48,036 nt of DNA from Synergistaceae bacterium OttesenSCG-928-D05 (GTDB lineage: Bacteria > Synergistota > Synergistia > Synergistales > Synergistaceae), in contig JAJDJB010000009.1 of NCBI GenBank assembly GCA_030266985.1, positions 1 through 48,036 on the forward strand. The letters are read 5' to 3'. Every line of letters starts with the position of its first letter. The stretch's first letter is position 1. The translations under genes and the position numbers were made by a program. This document shows positions 25,767-34,213 of this stretch, in pieces. The notes under the pieces are model-generated. The model worked only from the letters and a program-made list of their open reading frames with translations. It did not search any database and was not told where the DNA came from.

Positions 25767-26702
25767 ATGGAAGAACTGCTTAAAAGAGCCTTTTCAGGCG
25801 ACCCAAGGGCGATCGGAAGACTGATCAGCCTTGTAGAATCCGAAGCCCCCACCGCAAAAGAACTGATGAAACAAATCTATCCGCACACGGGGAAAGCGCA
25901 TGTCATCGGCGTTACGGGAAGTCCCGGCGCAGGGAAGAGTACTTTTGTCGACCGTTTGATCTCCTACTATAAGAATGACGGGAAAAAAGTCGGCGTCATT
26001 GCGATCGACCCCTCAAGTCCCTACACAGGCGGCGCGATTTTGGGCGACCGTCTGCGCATGCAGAGCCACGCACTCGACCCTGACGTTTACATACGTAGTA
26101 TGGGATCGCGCGGAAATCTTGGCGGCGTAAGCCGCGCAACGCACGAAGCGGCGCTTATTCTGGACGCCTGCGGCTATGACGTTGTAATCATAGAGACGGT
26201 CGGTGTAGGGCAGTCGGAAGTGGACATTGTAAAAATCGCCGACTCGGTCTGCCTTGTGTTGGTTCCCGGCATGGGCGACGACGTGCAGATCATGAAGGCG
26301 GGGATCATGGAGATCGCGGACGTATTTGTCATCAACAAATCAGACAAAGACGGCGCAGACAAAGTGGCATCGGACGTGCAGCTTATGCTGAAGCTGCTCG
26401 GCGAGAAAGAGTGGATACCGCCTGTCGTGATGGTATCCTCCTATAAAAACACGGGTGTGGACCAGGTCAAAACAGAGCTGGACGGGCACAGGCATTTCCT
26501 GGAATCCTCCGAGGAAGGCAAAAAGCGCCGTTACTCCAAGCTCGAAATGGAAGTTGAAGCGATTCTGCGCGGCGAGATTTCGCTGATTGTGGAACGTGCA
26601 TGGAAAGAGGAGCGCGAGGCGGGGATTCTGGACAAGCTTGCGTGCCGCTCCTGCGATCCTTATACGCTGACAGCAGATATTATTTCAAAAATTGTTCAAT
26701 AG
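25767..26702 (+). CDS. meaB: Methylmalonyl-CoA mutase-associated GTPase MeaB (ArgK)
   Basis: MeaB is a G3E-family GTPase that protects and loads adenosylcobalamin on methylmalonyl-CoA mutase. The 311-residue protein shows VTGSPGAGKSTFVDRLI (Walker A), IDPSSPYTGGAILGDRLRM, MGSRGNLGG, VIIETVGVGQSE and the NKSD base-recognition motif. The C-terminal dimerisation helices are complete. AAAGGAG precedes the ATG at a good distance. The mutase itself is not in the window, so its partner must be elsewhere, or the protein serves another B12 mutase. Confidence 0.95.
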   Translation: MEELLKRAFSGDPRAIGRLISLVESEAPTAKELMKQIYPHTGKAHVIGVTGSPGAGKSTFVDRLISYYKNDGKKVGVIAIDPSSPYTGGAILGDRLRMQSHALDPDVYIRSMGSRGNLGGVSRATHEAALILDACGYDVVIIETVGVGQSEVDIVKIADSVCLVLVPGMGDDVQIMKAGIMEIADVFVINKSDKDGADKVASDVQLMLKLLGEKEWIPPVVMVSSYKNTGVDQVKTELDGHRHFLESSEEGKKRRYSKLEMEVEAILRGEISLIVERAWKEEREAGILDKLACRSCDPYTLTADIISKIVQ

Positions 26703-26738
26703 TTTTATAGTTTTGAAGAGAAAGAGGAGGACGATATC

Positions 26739-27851
26739 ATGAAAATAGCTTTGGCGGCAGATCATGCGGGTTTCGATCTGAAGGAAGAGATCAAAAAACA
26801 CTTGGAGACACAAGGGGACAAATATAAAATTCTGGATTACGGCACATTTTCGTCGGAGCAGAGCGTTGACTACCCGGACTGGGGCTTTAAAGCCGCAAAC
26901 GCAGTAAAAGAAGGCAACGCCGATTACGCGATCCTTTTCTGCGGCACGGGCATCGGAATGAGCATCGTGGCAAACAAGGTGAAGGGCATCCGCTGCGCGC
27001 TCTGCCATGATCATTTCACGGCCGCGATGAGCCGTAGGCACAACAACGCGAACGCGCTCGCAGTCGGCAGCAGGGTGCTCGGATCCGGCATCGCGAAGGA
27101 AATCGTCGACACCTGGCTCGCCGAGAAGTTCGAAGAAGGCAGGCACGGAAAACGCCTCGAAAAAATCGAATCCTACGAAGCGCTTCACGCTGGCGAACAC
27201 TTCAAAAAAGAAACATCTGACGGCGGCCGCACGGTCGTAATCGACCACCCGCTTGTGTGCCACAAAATCGGCCTGATGCGCGACAAAAACACAAGCTCGA
27301 AAGATTTCCGCGACCTCGTACAGGAAGTCGCGGGCCTCATGGTCTACGAGATCACGCGCCAGCTCCCGCTCGAAGAAATTGAAATCGAAACGCCGCTTGA
27401 AAAAACGCGCGTTCAGACGCTTTCCGGCAAAAAGCTCGCCATCGTACCAGTACTGCGCGCCGGACTCGGTATGGTCGAGGGCATTCTAAAACTTGTGCCC
27501 AACGCGAAAGTAGGGCACATAGGTCTTTACAGAGACCCGCAAACGCTGCAGCCTGTCGATTATTACTGCAAACTGCCGAAGGACATTTCGGACCGCGATA
27601 TATTCGTCGTCGACCCGATGCTTGCCACCGGCGGCTCCGCGGTTGCGGCAGTCAGTCATATCAAAAAAGTCGGCGGCAAGCGCATCTCCCTTGTCTGCCT
27701 GCTCTCCGCACCGGAAGGGATCGAGAAATTCCATGAAGTGCACCCTGACGTGGACATATATACCGCCGCGGTCGATCCGCACCTGAACGACCACGGATAT
27801 ATTGTCCCCGGACTCGGAGACGCCGGAGACAGACTCTTTGGAACGAAATAG
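26739..27851 (+). CDS. rpiB-upp: Fused ribose-5-phosphate isomerase B and uracil phosphoribosyltransferase
   Basis: One open frame of 370 residues joins two complete enzymes. Residues 1 to about 146 are Rpi[17 protein letters not shown], the catalytic Cys68 in [11 protein letters not shown], and [18 protein letters not shown] short polar linker (about 147-162) leads into uracil phosphoribosyltransferase, residues 163-370: [29 protein letters not shown], the PRPP loop [11 protein letters not shown] (about 290-300) and the C-terminal uracil-site [20 protein letters not shown]. No stop or frameshift interrupts the join. RpiB interconverts ribulose- and ribose-5-phosphate; the latter gives PRPP, the co-substrate of Upp in uracil salvage. 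The ATG follows AGAGGAGG. Both halves keep all key residues, so a bifunctional enzyme is expected. Confidence 0.95.
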   Translation: MKIALAADHAGFDLKEEIKKHLETQGDKYKILDYGTFSSEQSVDYPDWGFKAANAVKEGNADYAILFCGTGIGMSIVANKVKGIRCALCHDHFTAAMSRRHNNANALAVGSRVLGSGIAKEIVDTWLAEKFEEGRHGKRLEKIESYEALHAGEHFKKETSDGGRTVVIDHPLVCHKIGLMRDKNTSSKDFRDLVQEVAGLMVYEITRQLPLEEIEIETPLEKTRVQTLSGKKLAIVPVLRAGLGMVEGILKLVPNAKVGHIGLYRDPQTLQPVDYYCKLPKDISDRDIFVVDPMLATGGSAVAAVSHIKKVGGKRISLVCLLSAPEGIEKFHEVHPDVDIYTAAVDPHLNDHGYIVPGLGDAGDRLFGTK

Positions 27852-27866
27852 CGCAAGGACTTAGGC

Positions 27867-28742
27867 GTGCTCGCGGCATACCTCTTCGCATTGGTTATGT
27901 TCTTATGGGGGTTGGCTGTAACCCCCGTATCAATTGCCCTTGCGGGAAAGTTCCGGATTCTCGACAAGCCCGGCGGCAGAAAAACGCACCGGAGCACCAT
28001 GCCGCGCGGCGCTGGGATAGTCATATGGAGCGGCTACCTGCTCTGGGCGCTCTTCCTGCCGAATCCGGGCGTGGAGGTGCGCCTCGTTGCAACGGGCGCG
28101 TCCTTGGTGTTCGTTGTCGGATACATGGACGACATGCACCCGCTGCCTTCACTGATGCGCCTCTTGTTCCACGCCGCCGCCGCACTCTGGGTCGTATACA
28201 CGCTCCCCGTTCCGCTGTGGCAGCGCCTTCTTCTAACGATATGGATCACGGGGGCGACGAGCGCCTATAATTTTATCGACGGAATGGACGGACTCTGCCT
28301 CATTATGACGCTGCTCACAATGCTGATGGCCGCTGTGTTCGCGGGTAGCCCGCTCATCTGGATCCCGCTTTCGGGGCTCGTGTTCGGCGTTTTCGCCTGG
28401 AACTTCCCGTCTCCGCGCACCTTTTTGGGGGACGGCGGCAGTACGCTGCTGGGGTATATCTGCACGTCGCACCTCGCGTGGAACGTTTTTCCGTCATTTT
28501 TTCAGCACGGTCTTTTTTTCATGCTCGCGGCGCTGCTTCTTTTAGGCGGCGCGCCTGTGCTGGACACGCTGATCGCGATGACGCGCAGGATTCTGACGCG
28601 GCGTTCTCCCTTCACACCGGATCGCGGACACGCGCACCATAAGCTCTTGGACGCGGGGATTCCAAAGCCCCTGACGATCCTCGTAATCGGCTGCGTACAC
28701 GTTTTTATGCTTTTTTCAGGCTACAGATTTCTCGGAATTTAA
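27867..28742 (+). CDS. wecA: Undecaprenyl-phosphate sugar-1-phosphate transferase (WecA/TagO-like)
   Basis: This polytopic enzyme of the MraY/WecA family of 291 residues moves GlcNAc-1-phosphate (or a related sugar phosphate) from its UDP form to undecaprenyl phosphate and so starts a surface polysaccharide. Diagnostic cytoplasmic motifs are GYMDDMHPLP, NFIDGMDGL, TFLGDGGSTLLG and the HxHH-type DRGHAHHKL. About ten hydrophobic helices are seen. The start is a GTG at 27867 with AAGGA eight bases upstream. Followed 16 bases later by wecB, which provides a related nucleotide sugar, supporting an O-antigen or teichoic-like glycan role. Sugar specificity is inferred. Confidence 0.88.
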   Translation: MLAAYLFALVMFLWGLAVTPVSIALAGKFRILDKPGGRKTHRSTMPRGAGIVIWSGYLLWALFLPNPGVEVRLVATGASLVFVVGYMDDMHPLPSLMRLLFHAAAALWVVYTLPVPLWQRLLLTIWITGATSAYNFIDGMDGLCLIMTLLTMLMAAVFAGSPLIWIPLSGLVFGVFAWNFPSPRTFLGDGGSTLLGYICTSHLAWNVFPSFFQHGLFFMLAALLLLGGAPVLDTLIAMTRRILTRRSPFTPDRGHAHHKLLDAGIPKPLTILVIGCVHVFMLFSGYRFLGI

Positions 28743-28758
28743 GAGGGGGATGCCATAA

Positions 28759-29898
28759 ATGAAGAAAAAAACCGTCGTTTGCGTCGTAGGCACAAGACCA
28801 GAAGCCATCAAAATGGCGCCCGTCATAATCGCGTTGCGCGAGAAGCCGTGCTTCGACGTCAAAGTGCTTGCGACAGGACAGCACGAAGCAATGCTTTCGC
28901 AGGCGCTTGGCTTTTTTAAGATCAAAGAAGACCACAATTTAAGCATCATGCGCGAACGCCAGTCCCTGGACCACATCACAGCCTCCGTGCTCACAGGGGC
29001 AGGGGCTTATTTTGACGAGGTGTCGCCCGACGCCGTGCTCGTACACGGAGATACGACGACGACGTTCGCCTCGGCGCTTGCCGCTTTTTACAGAAAAATC
29101 CCCGTTGGACACGTGGAAGCCGGGCTTCGCAGCGGCGACATGGCGCTGCCGTTCCCCGAAGAGATGAACCGTGTGCTAGCAGACCGCATCACGCGCTGGT
29201 CGTTTGCACCGACGCCTCAGGCGCGGGAAAATCTGCTGCGCGAAGGCACGCCGGACGCCAACATCTGGGTCACGGGAAACACAGTCATCGACGCGCTGCT
29301 CTTTACCGTCCGCAATACGAAAAAGCCAACGACACCCGAACTTGCGCCGGTTCTGGACGGCCGCCCCTTTTTGCTCGCCACGATGCACCGGCGCGAATCG
29401 TGGGGGAGACCGCTTGAAAACGTCTGCGCAGCGCTCGCGGACATCTTGGAGCAAAATCCGCATCTGCACGTCGTAATTCCGATGCACAAAAATCCGGCGG
29501 TACGCGAAGTGATCGTCGGCAGGCTCGGGGATAAACCGCAGGTGACGCTGTGCGACCCGCTTGACTACCCGGATTTTGTCTGGTGCATGAATGCGTCGCA
29601 GTTTATTTTGAGCGACAGCGGCGGCGTACAGGAGGAAGCGACGGCGATCCGCAAACCCGTGCTCATCCTGCGCAGCGTGACGGAAAGACCGGAAGCAGTG
29701 GAACACGGCAGCGGACTCCTCGTCGGCACAGATAGTGATAGAATAATGGATGAGGCTTCAAAGCTTTTGCGCGATCCGGCTTACTACGCCGCGACCGGGG
29801 AAAAGTGCGCCGCAAGCCCCTTTGGCGACGGCACCGCCGCGCGAAAGATCGCGGACGCGCTCGAGAAAAACCTGTTATGCGGCGCAACGCACGCATAA
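28759..29898 (+). CDS. wecB: UDP-N-acetylglucosamine 2-epimerase (non-hydrolysing)
   Basis: WecB makes UDP-ManNAc from UDP-GlcNAc for surface glycans. The 379-residue protein shows GTRPEAIKMAPVI at the N-terminus, VHGDTTTTFASALAAF, HVEAGLRSGD with PFPEEMNR, the TMHRRESWG loop and the C-terminal DSGGVQEEATAI motif. Length and order are typical for the GT-B-like epimerase. It is placed between wecA and murA, all of which use UDP-GlcNAc. GAGGGGG lies before the ATG. Confidence 0.95.
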   Translation: MKKKTVVCVVGTRPEAIKMAPVIIALREKPCFDVKVLATGQHEAMLSQALGFFKIKEDHNLSIMRERQSLDHITASVLTGAGAYFDEVSPDAVLVHGDTTTTFASALAAFYRKIPVGHVEAGLRSGDMALPFPEEMNRVLADRITRWSFAPTPQARENLLREGTPDANIWVTGNTVIDALLFTVRNTKKPTTPELAPVLDGRPFLLATMHRRESWGRPLENVCAALADILEQNPHLHVVIPMHKNPAVREVIVGRLGDKPQVTLCDPLDYPDFVWCMNASQFILSDSGGVQEEATAIRKPVLILRSVTERPEAVEHGSGLLVGTDSDRIMDEASKLLRDPAYYAATGEKCAASPFGDGTAARKIADALEKNLLCGATHA

Positions 29899-29919
29899 AT
29901 GGTAGGAGTGGACTGAATA

Positions 29920-31179
29920 TTGGAAGATAAAATGCTGATCCGGGGGGGCAAACCGCTTAGCGGCGCAATCGACGTACAGGGGGCAAAAAACGCCGCCCTG
30001 CCCGTCATGGCCGCGTCGATCCTCTTAAAAGGGCAGAGCCTCACGCTGGAGCGGGTGCCAAACCTGCATGACATACAAACGATGGCCGAAATGCTTCGTT
30101 ATCTCGGAACGCAAGTCTCGTTCAAAAACAACTGCATGACCATCGACGTGCCCGAAAAACTAAAATGGGAAACGCCGGCGGAACTCGTGCGAAAGATGCG
30201 CGCGTCTTCATTGGTACTCGGGCCGCTTGTCGCACGCTGCGGTCGGGCAGTTCTTCCTTTGCCCGGCGGCTGCGCAATAGGCAGCAGGCCGATAGATTTT
30301 CATTTAAAGGGCCTCACAAAAATGGGGGCATCCATCGAACTGGAGCACGGCTCCGTTCATGCGTCCTCGCAGGGCAGACTCAAGGGAACGACAATTGAAC
30401 TCGATTTCCCCTCGGTCGGGGCGACGGAAAACCTTATGATGGCGGCTTCCCTTGCGGAAGGTGTGACCTACATCGAAAACGCGGCGCAGGAGCCTGAGAT
30501 CGTAAATCTGGCGAATGTCCTGCGACTGATGGGCACGCCGATCAAAGGAGCGGGCACCGCCACGATCAAAATAACGGGGCAGGAATCGCTCCATTCCGCA
30601 CAGGGCGAGATCATCCCGGACCGCATTGAGGCATCCACGTACTTGATCGCAGGCGTGGCGTCAAAAGGCCAGGTCACGGTGCGTGGCATCGAGCCGGAAG
30701 ACCTGAACGCGCTGCTTGCAAAACTTGAGGAGGCCGGTGCCTCCATCGATATATTCAACAACGAAGTTACAGCAAAATGGGCCGGCGATCTGAACGGCGT
30801 CTCGCTTAAAACTTCGCCGCACCCCGGTTTTCCGACCGACACCCAGCCGCAGTTTATGGCAGCGCTTTGCCTCGCTTCGGGCACGAGCGTGGTCAACGAA
30901 AGCGTTTTCGACTCCCGTTTTCTCCACATCAACGAATTCAAAAAAATGGGCGCCAAGATCGACGTACAGGATAACGTGGCTGTCGTGACCGGCGTGTCAA
31001 AATTAACGGGCACAGAGGTACACGCCTCCGATCTGCGTGCAGGCGCGGCCCTGATCATCCTCGGACTCGCTGCGGAGGGAGAAACGCTGGTCTGCGACTT
31101 GCACCACGTATGGCGCGGGTATGAAGATCTCGTCTCTAAGATGCGCTCCCTCGGCGCGGATTTGGAGCTCGTTCCCTGA
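29920..31179 (+). CDS. murA: UDP-N-acetylglucosamine 1-carboxyvinyltransferase
   Basis: MurA carries out the first committed step of peptidoglycan synthesis, adding enolpyruvate to UDP-GlcNAc. The product of 419 residues contains GAKNAALPVMAA with the Lys-Asn pair, the catalytic Cys118 in LPGGCAIGSRPID (the fosfomycin target), FPSVGATENLMMAA and GFPTDTQPQFMA. The start is probably the TTG at 29920, about 11 bases from TAGGAG; an ATG four codons later would be too far away. Whether a second murA exists elsewhere cannot be seen. Confidence 0.95.
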   Translation: MEDKMLIRGGKPLSGAIDVQGAKNAALPVMAASILLKGQSLTLERVPNLHDIQTMAEMLRYLGTQVSFKNNCMTIDVPEKLKWETPAELVRKMRASSLVLGPLVARCGRAVLPLPGGCAIGSRPIDFHLKGLTKMGASIELEHGSVHASSQGRLKGTTIELDFPSVGATENLMMAASLAEGVTYIENAAQEPEIVNLANVLRLMGTPIKGAGTATIKITGQESLHSAQGEIIPDRIEASTYLIAGVASKGQVTVRGIEPEDLNALLAKLEEAGASIDIFNNEVTAKWAGDLNGVSLKTSPHPGFPTDTQPQFMAALCLASGTSVVNESVFDSRFLHINEFKKMGAKIDVQDNVAVVTGVSKLTGTEVHASDLRAGAALIILGLAAEGETLVCDLHHVWRGYEDLVSKMRSLGADLELVP

Positions 31180-31193
31180 GCGGCCGGTAAAGA

Positions 31194-32045
31194 ATGATGG
31201 AATCGCAGGAAATCACGCAGGGCGCTTATAATCAGATCACGACGTACGAATTTGTCGGCGCAGCGGGCACGGGCAAAAGCCAGCGCGCGCAGACCGTTGC
31301 CGCTATGCTCGACGCCGACTACATTATCGACGACGGGCTCGTGATCCACAAAGGCAGCATCGTCTGCGGACGCAGCGCAAAATCTGAGAAAAACCAGATC
31401 AGTGCGATTCGCCGCGCAATGTTTGAATACAACGACCACCGTAAGGAGGCCATGGATTTTTTCGCAAGTGTCGCGCCGTGTTCCATTATGGTCATTGGAA
31501 CCTCGGAGGACATGGCGATGAAAATCCTGCGCAAACTGCGCCTTCCGCCCGCCTCGCGAATCGTCCATATAGAAGAAGTTTCTTCTCCGGAAGAGATCGC
31601 GAAAGCGCGCAACGAACGCTTTAAGAAGGGGCAGCACGTCATCCCCGTCTCGCACGTGCTCGTGCGCAAGAACTTTGCGGGGAAGCTCGTCGGACAACTC
31701 CGCGTGTTCTGGAAGGCGAAGGACAAGGGCGAAGGGGAGAAGACGATTGTCCGCCCACCGTTCAGCTTCTACGGCGACGTCCACATCGAACCCGAGGCGA
31801 TCATGCAGATTGCGGAGTTCGTGGCGAGCCACACGACGCAGGTCGTGAAAGTCGAATCGGTTGAGGTGACGCCGGAAGAAGAGAGTCTCTCGATCGAGAT
31901 CAAAGTCGTCGTTACGATCGGTGATAAATCGTTCGTGGCGCTTGCGAAACTCGTGAAGGAGCGGATCGCGGTGAGCGTCCGTTATTTCACGGGCATCAAC
32001 GTAAAAAATGTCGATGTGACGATTACGGAGGTACAAATCGCATGA
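31194..32045 (+). CDS. P-loop protein with C-terminal Asp23-like domain, function unknown
   Basis: The 283-residue protein begins with a nucleotide-binding Walker A motif, GAAGTGKS at residues 22-29, within a Rossmann-like segment (TYEFVGAAGTGKSQ, then a MVIGTSEDMAMKIL strand-loop). After a basic middle stretch, the last 70-100 residues (VVVTIGDKSFVALAKLVK, ERIAVSVRYFTGINVKNVDV, TITEV) resemble the Asp23/Gls24 (DUF322) alkaline-shock domain, which in Firmicutes lies at the membrane near cell-envelope machinery. I do not know a named family with this combination. It sits between murA and the uracil-DNA glycosylase gene, overlapping the latter by four bases. Domain readings are mine by pattern; the ATP/GTP role is inferred. 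Confidence 0.7.
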   Translation: MMESQEITQGAYNQITTYEFVGAAGTGKSQRAQTVAAMLDADYIIDDGLVIHKGSIVCGRSAKSEKNQISAIRRAMFEYNDHRKEAMDFFASVAPCSIMVIGTSEDMAMKILRKLRLPPASRIVHIEEVSSPEEIAKARNERFKKGQHVIPVSHVLVRKNFAGKLVGQLRVFWKAKDKGEGEKTIVRPPFSFYGDVHIEPEAIMQIAEFVASHTTQVVKVESVEVTPEEESLSIEIKVVVTIGDKSFVALAKLVKERIAVSVRYFTGINVKNVDVTITEVQIA

Positions 32046-32701
32046 GCGAACGAAAAAAACTGATAGAGATCACACCAGAAGAAAAAACGGCGATGCGCGA
32101 AAAACTATGGAATCTGACGCGCGAAAACACGCTCGCGTGCAAGGCGTGCCCACTGGCGGCCACACGCACGAACGTCGTTTTCGGCGACGGGGACAGCAAC
32201 AGTAAGCTACTCTTCATCGGTGAAGGCCCCGGCGCGGAAGAGGACGAGCAGGCACTGCCTTTCGTCGGACGCGCAGGACAGTTGCTGACACAGATTCTCA
32301 CAGCGGCGGGCATCGACCGCAAAGACGTCTACATCACGAACGTCGTTAAGTGCAGACCGCCGGAAAACCGTGTCCCGACGCCGGAGGAAATGATGACCTG
32401 CAACCAGCACCTCCAGACGCAAATCATGCTCATGGATCCTGCGCTGATTGTCCTGCTCGGCAACACGCCCACAAAATGGATACTGAAAACGAGCGAAGGC
32501 ATCTCCAAGCTGCGCGGTAAATGGTTCGAATGGCGCGGCATCCCCGTGATGCCGATGTTCCACCCCAGTTTCCTGCTGCGAAACCAGTCGGCAAAGGGCG
32601 GGGGCCCCAAGCACCTGACCTGGCTTGACATCCAGGAGATCAAAAAACAGTGGGACTCCGTGCGCGAAACAGGCGCAACGAGCAACATCAAGTTCGGGTA
32701 A
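32042..32701 (+). CDS. Family 4 uracil-DNA glycosylase (Fe-S type)
   Basis: Family 4 UDG removes uracil from DNA and carries a 4Fe-4S cluster. Four cysteines fit the cluster: Cys33 and Cys36 in CKACPLA, Cys104 in VVKCRPPENR and Cys120. The active-site region GEGPGAEEDEQ and the FHPSFLLR motif are present. Length 219 residues is normal. The start ATG overlaps the upstream gene's TGA. An envelope operon is an odd place for a DNA-repair gene; the grouping may reflect chromosomal habit rather than function. Confidence 0.93.
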   Translation: MSERKKLIEITPEEKTAMREKLWNLTRENTLACKACPLAATRTNVVFGDGDSNSKLLFIGEGPGAEEDEQALPFVGRAGQLLTQILTAAGIDRKDVYITNVVKCRPPENRVPTPEEMMTCNQHLQTQIMLMDPALIVLLGNTPTKWILKTSEGISKLRGKWFEWRGIPVMPMFHPSFLLRNQSAKGGGPKHLTWLDIQEIKKQWDSVRETGATSNIKFG

Positions 32702-32705
32702 TCAC

Positions 32706-33395
32706 ATGAGCGAAAAGACGCTGCGGCATATCGGAATCGTCATGGACGGGAACGGAAGGTGGGCAAAATCGCGCGGCCTTCCGCGGCTCATGGGGCACCG
32801 TGAGGGAATCAAGGCGGTGGAGCGCACAATCCGCGCCGCAAAGGACCTCGGCGTGCCATATCTTTCGCTCTACGCGTTCTCGACGGAGAACTGGAAGCGC
32901 CCGAAGCTGGAAGTCAGCGGGCTCATGGCGATGTTCAAATTTTATACGAACGCAAAAATCGAAGAGATCAACCGCGAAAACGCACGCATGCGCTTCGCGG
33001 GCGACCTTGACGCGCTGCCATCCGACGTGCGCGAAGTTCTGCGCGCCGCGGAGGAACGAACAAACGGCAACACCGGCCTGGAACTTATCATCTGCCTGAA
33101 CTACGGCGGCAGGCAGGAGATCCTGGGCGCGATCGATAAAATGCTTGCGGGAGGTGTGCGTCCGCCGGTTACGGAGCAGGATCTGCGGAACTATCTCTAT
33201 CTGCCCGACGTGCCAGATCCCGATCTATTAATACGTACAAGCGGTGAGCAAAGAATGAGTAATTTCTGGCTGTGGCAGGGGAGCTACAGCGAGTATTATT
33301 TTACCGATAAGTTCTGGCCGGAATTCGGGAAAGAGGATCTCGAACAGGCCATATCTGTGTACTATGGGAGAGAACGCCGCTATGGAAAAGCTTAA
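32706..33395 (+). CDS. uppS: Undecaprenyl diphosphate synthase (isoprenyl transferase)
   Basis: UppS extends farnesyl diphosphate with isopentenyl units to C55, the carrier for peptidoglycan and O-antigen. The 229-residue protein has the HIGIVMDGNGRWAKSRGLPR start with the catalytic Asp, GHREGIKAV, LYAFSTENWKRP and DLLIRTSGEQRMSNF. The start is the ATG at 32706, just after the glycosylase stop, because upstream codons in the frame are antisense to no motif and give a foreign tail. It begins the conserved string uppS-cdsA-dxr-rseP-ispG and overlaps the next gene region by a few bases. Confidence 0.97.
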   Translation: MSEKTLRHIGIVMDGNGRWAKSRGLPRLMGHREGIKAVERTIRAAKDLGVPYLSLYAFSTENWKRPKLEVSGLMAMFKFYTNAKIEEINRENARMRFAGDLDALPSDVREVLRAAEERTNGNTGLELIICLNYGGRQEILGAIDKMLAGGVRPPVTEQDLRNYLYLPDVPDPDLLIRTSGEQRMSNFWLWQGSYSEYYFTDKFWPEFGKEDLEQAISVYYGRERRYGKA

Positions 33396-34212
33396 AGATT
33401 TCTTCGGATCCGCGCCCGAGCTCGGCATCCGCGCATTCAGCAGCATATTCATCGTCTTTATTGTGATTGGCGGCATCATCACAGGAGGATACGCATGGGA
33501 TTTCATCGTGACGGTAATCGCGATGCTCTCGCTCTGGGAATTTTACAAACTGCTCGCATCACGTTTCGACATCGCGCCGGGCATCATCATGTTCTCGGGG
33601 CTTTTTATCCTGCTCTCCACCGCGTTTGAACTCAGCATGCCGCTCATGCTCACCTCTATTCCAATCATCGCCTTTATCGCGCTCTTCCGCGAAGTGCTGA
33701 GGCGGCAGGCGACGGGGCAGAGTTACGCGCTGCTCAACATCGGCGCGACGATCTCCGGCCTTGCGTACATCGTGCTGCCCTGGTCATTCATGATGCTGAT
33801 CCGCGCGCGGGACTACGGCACGCTCTTCCTGATCACGCTCTTTTTCTGCACGTGGTGCTGCGACGTCGCTGCCTACATCGTGGGCAGCAAGCTCGGCAGA
33901 ACGCCGCTTTGCAATCGCGTCAGTCCAAAGAAAACGTGGGAAGGCTTCCTCGGCGGGGCAGCCGCGAGCGTCCTCTGCGGAGGTATACTTGCGCTACTTT
34001 TCTCCTTCCCCCCGCTCCCGCTTCTGCTCATGGGGCTGCTCTGCGGCGTGGCGGGCCAGCTCGGCGATCTCGGCGAATCCGTCCTGAAGCGAGAAGCAGG
34101 CGTGAAGGACACTGGCTCCGTTATCCCAGGTCACGGCGGGCTGCTTGACCGTTTCGACAGCATCCTCGTCAACGGAACCCTGGCGTTCCTGATTTTTGGA
34201 TTGATCGGATAA
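33382..34212 (+). CDS. cdsA: Phosphatidate cytidylyltransferase
   Basis: CdsA makes CDP-diacylglycerol, the precursor of phospholipids. About eight hydrophobic helices are visible over 276 residues, and the C-terminal signature region reads SVLKREAGVKDTG then IPGHGGLLDRFDS. The ATG at 33382 is chosen because GGGAGAG sits about ten bases upstream; an earlier ATG at 33364 overlaps uppS further. The start lies within the uppS coding end, so the genes are translationally coupled. Confidence 0.95.
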   Translation: MEKLKDFFGSAPELGIRAFSSIFIVFIVIGGIITGGYAWDFIVTVIAMLSLWEFYKLLASRFDIAPGIIMFSGLFILLSTAFELSMPLMLTSIPIIAFIALFREVLRRQATGQSYALLNIGATISGLAYIVLPWSFMMLIRARDYGTLFLITLFFCTWCCDVAAYIVGSKLGRTPLCNRVSPKKTWEGFLGGAAASVLCGGILALLFSFPPLPLLLMGLLCGVAGQLGDLGESVLKREAGVKDTGSVIPGHGGLLDRFDSILVNGTLAFLIFGLIG

Positions 34213-34213
34213 A

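Noticed and set aside
30468-32036. Long open frame of 522 codons on the minus strand
   Set aside because: It lies opposite murA and the P-loop gene, which have strong family matches; the translation is Arg/His/Phe-rich, typical of antisense shadows in GC-biased genes.
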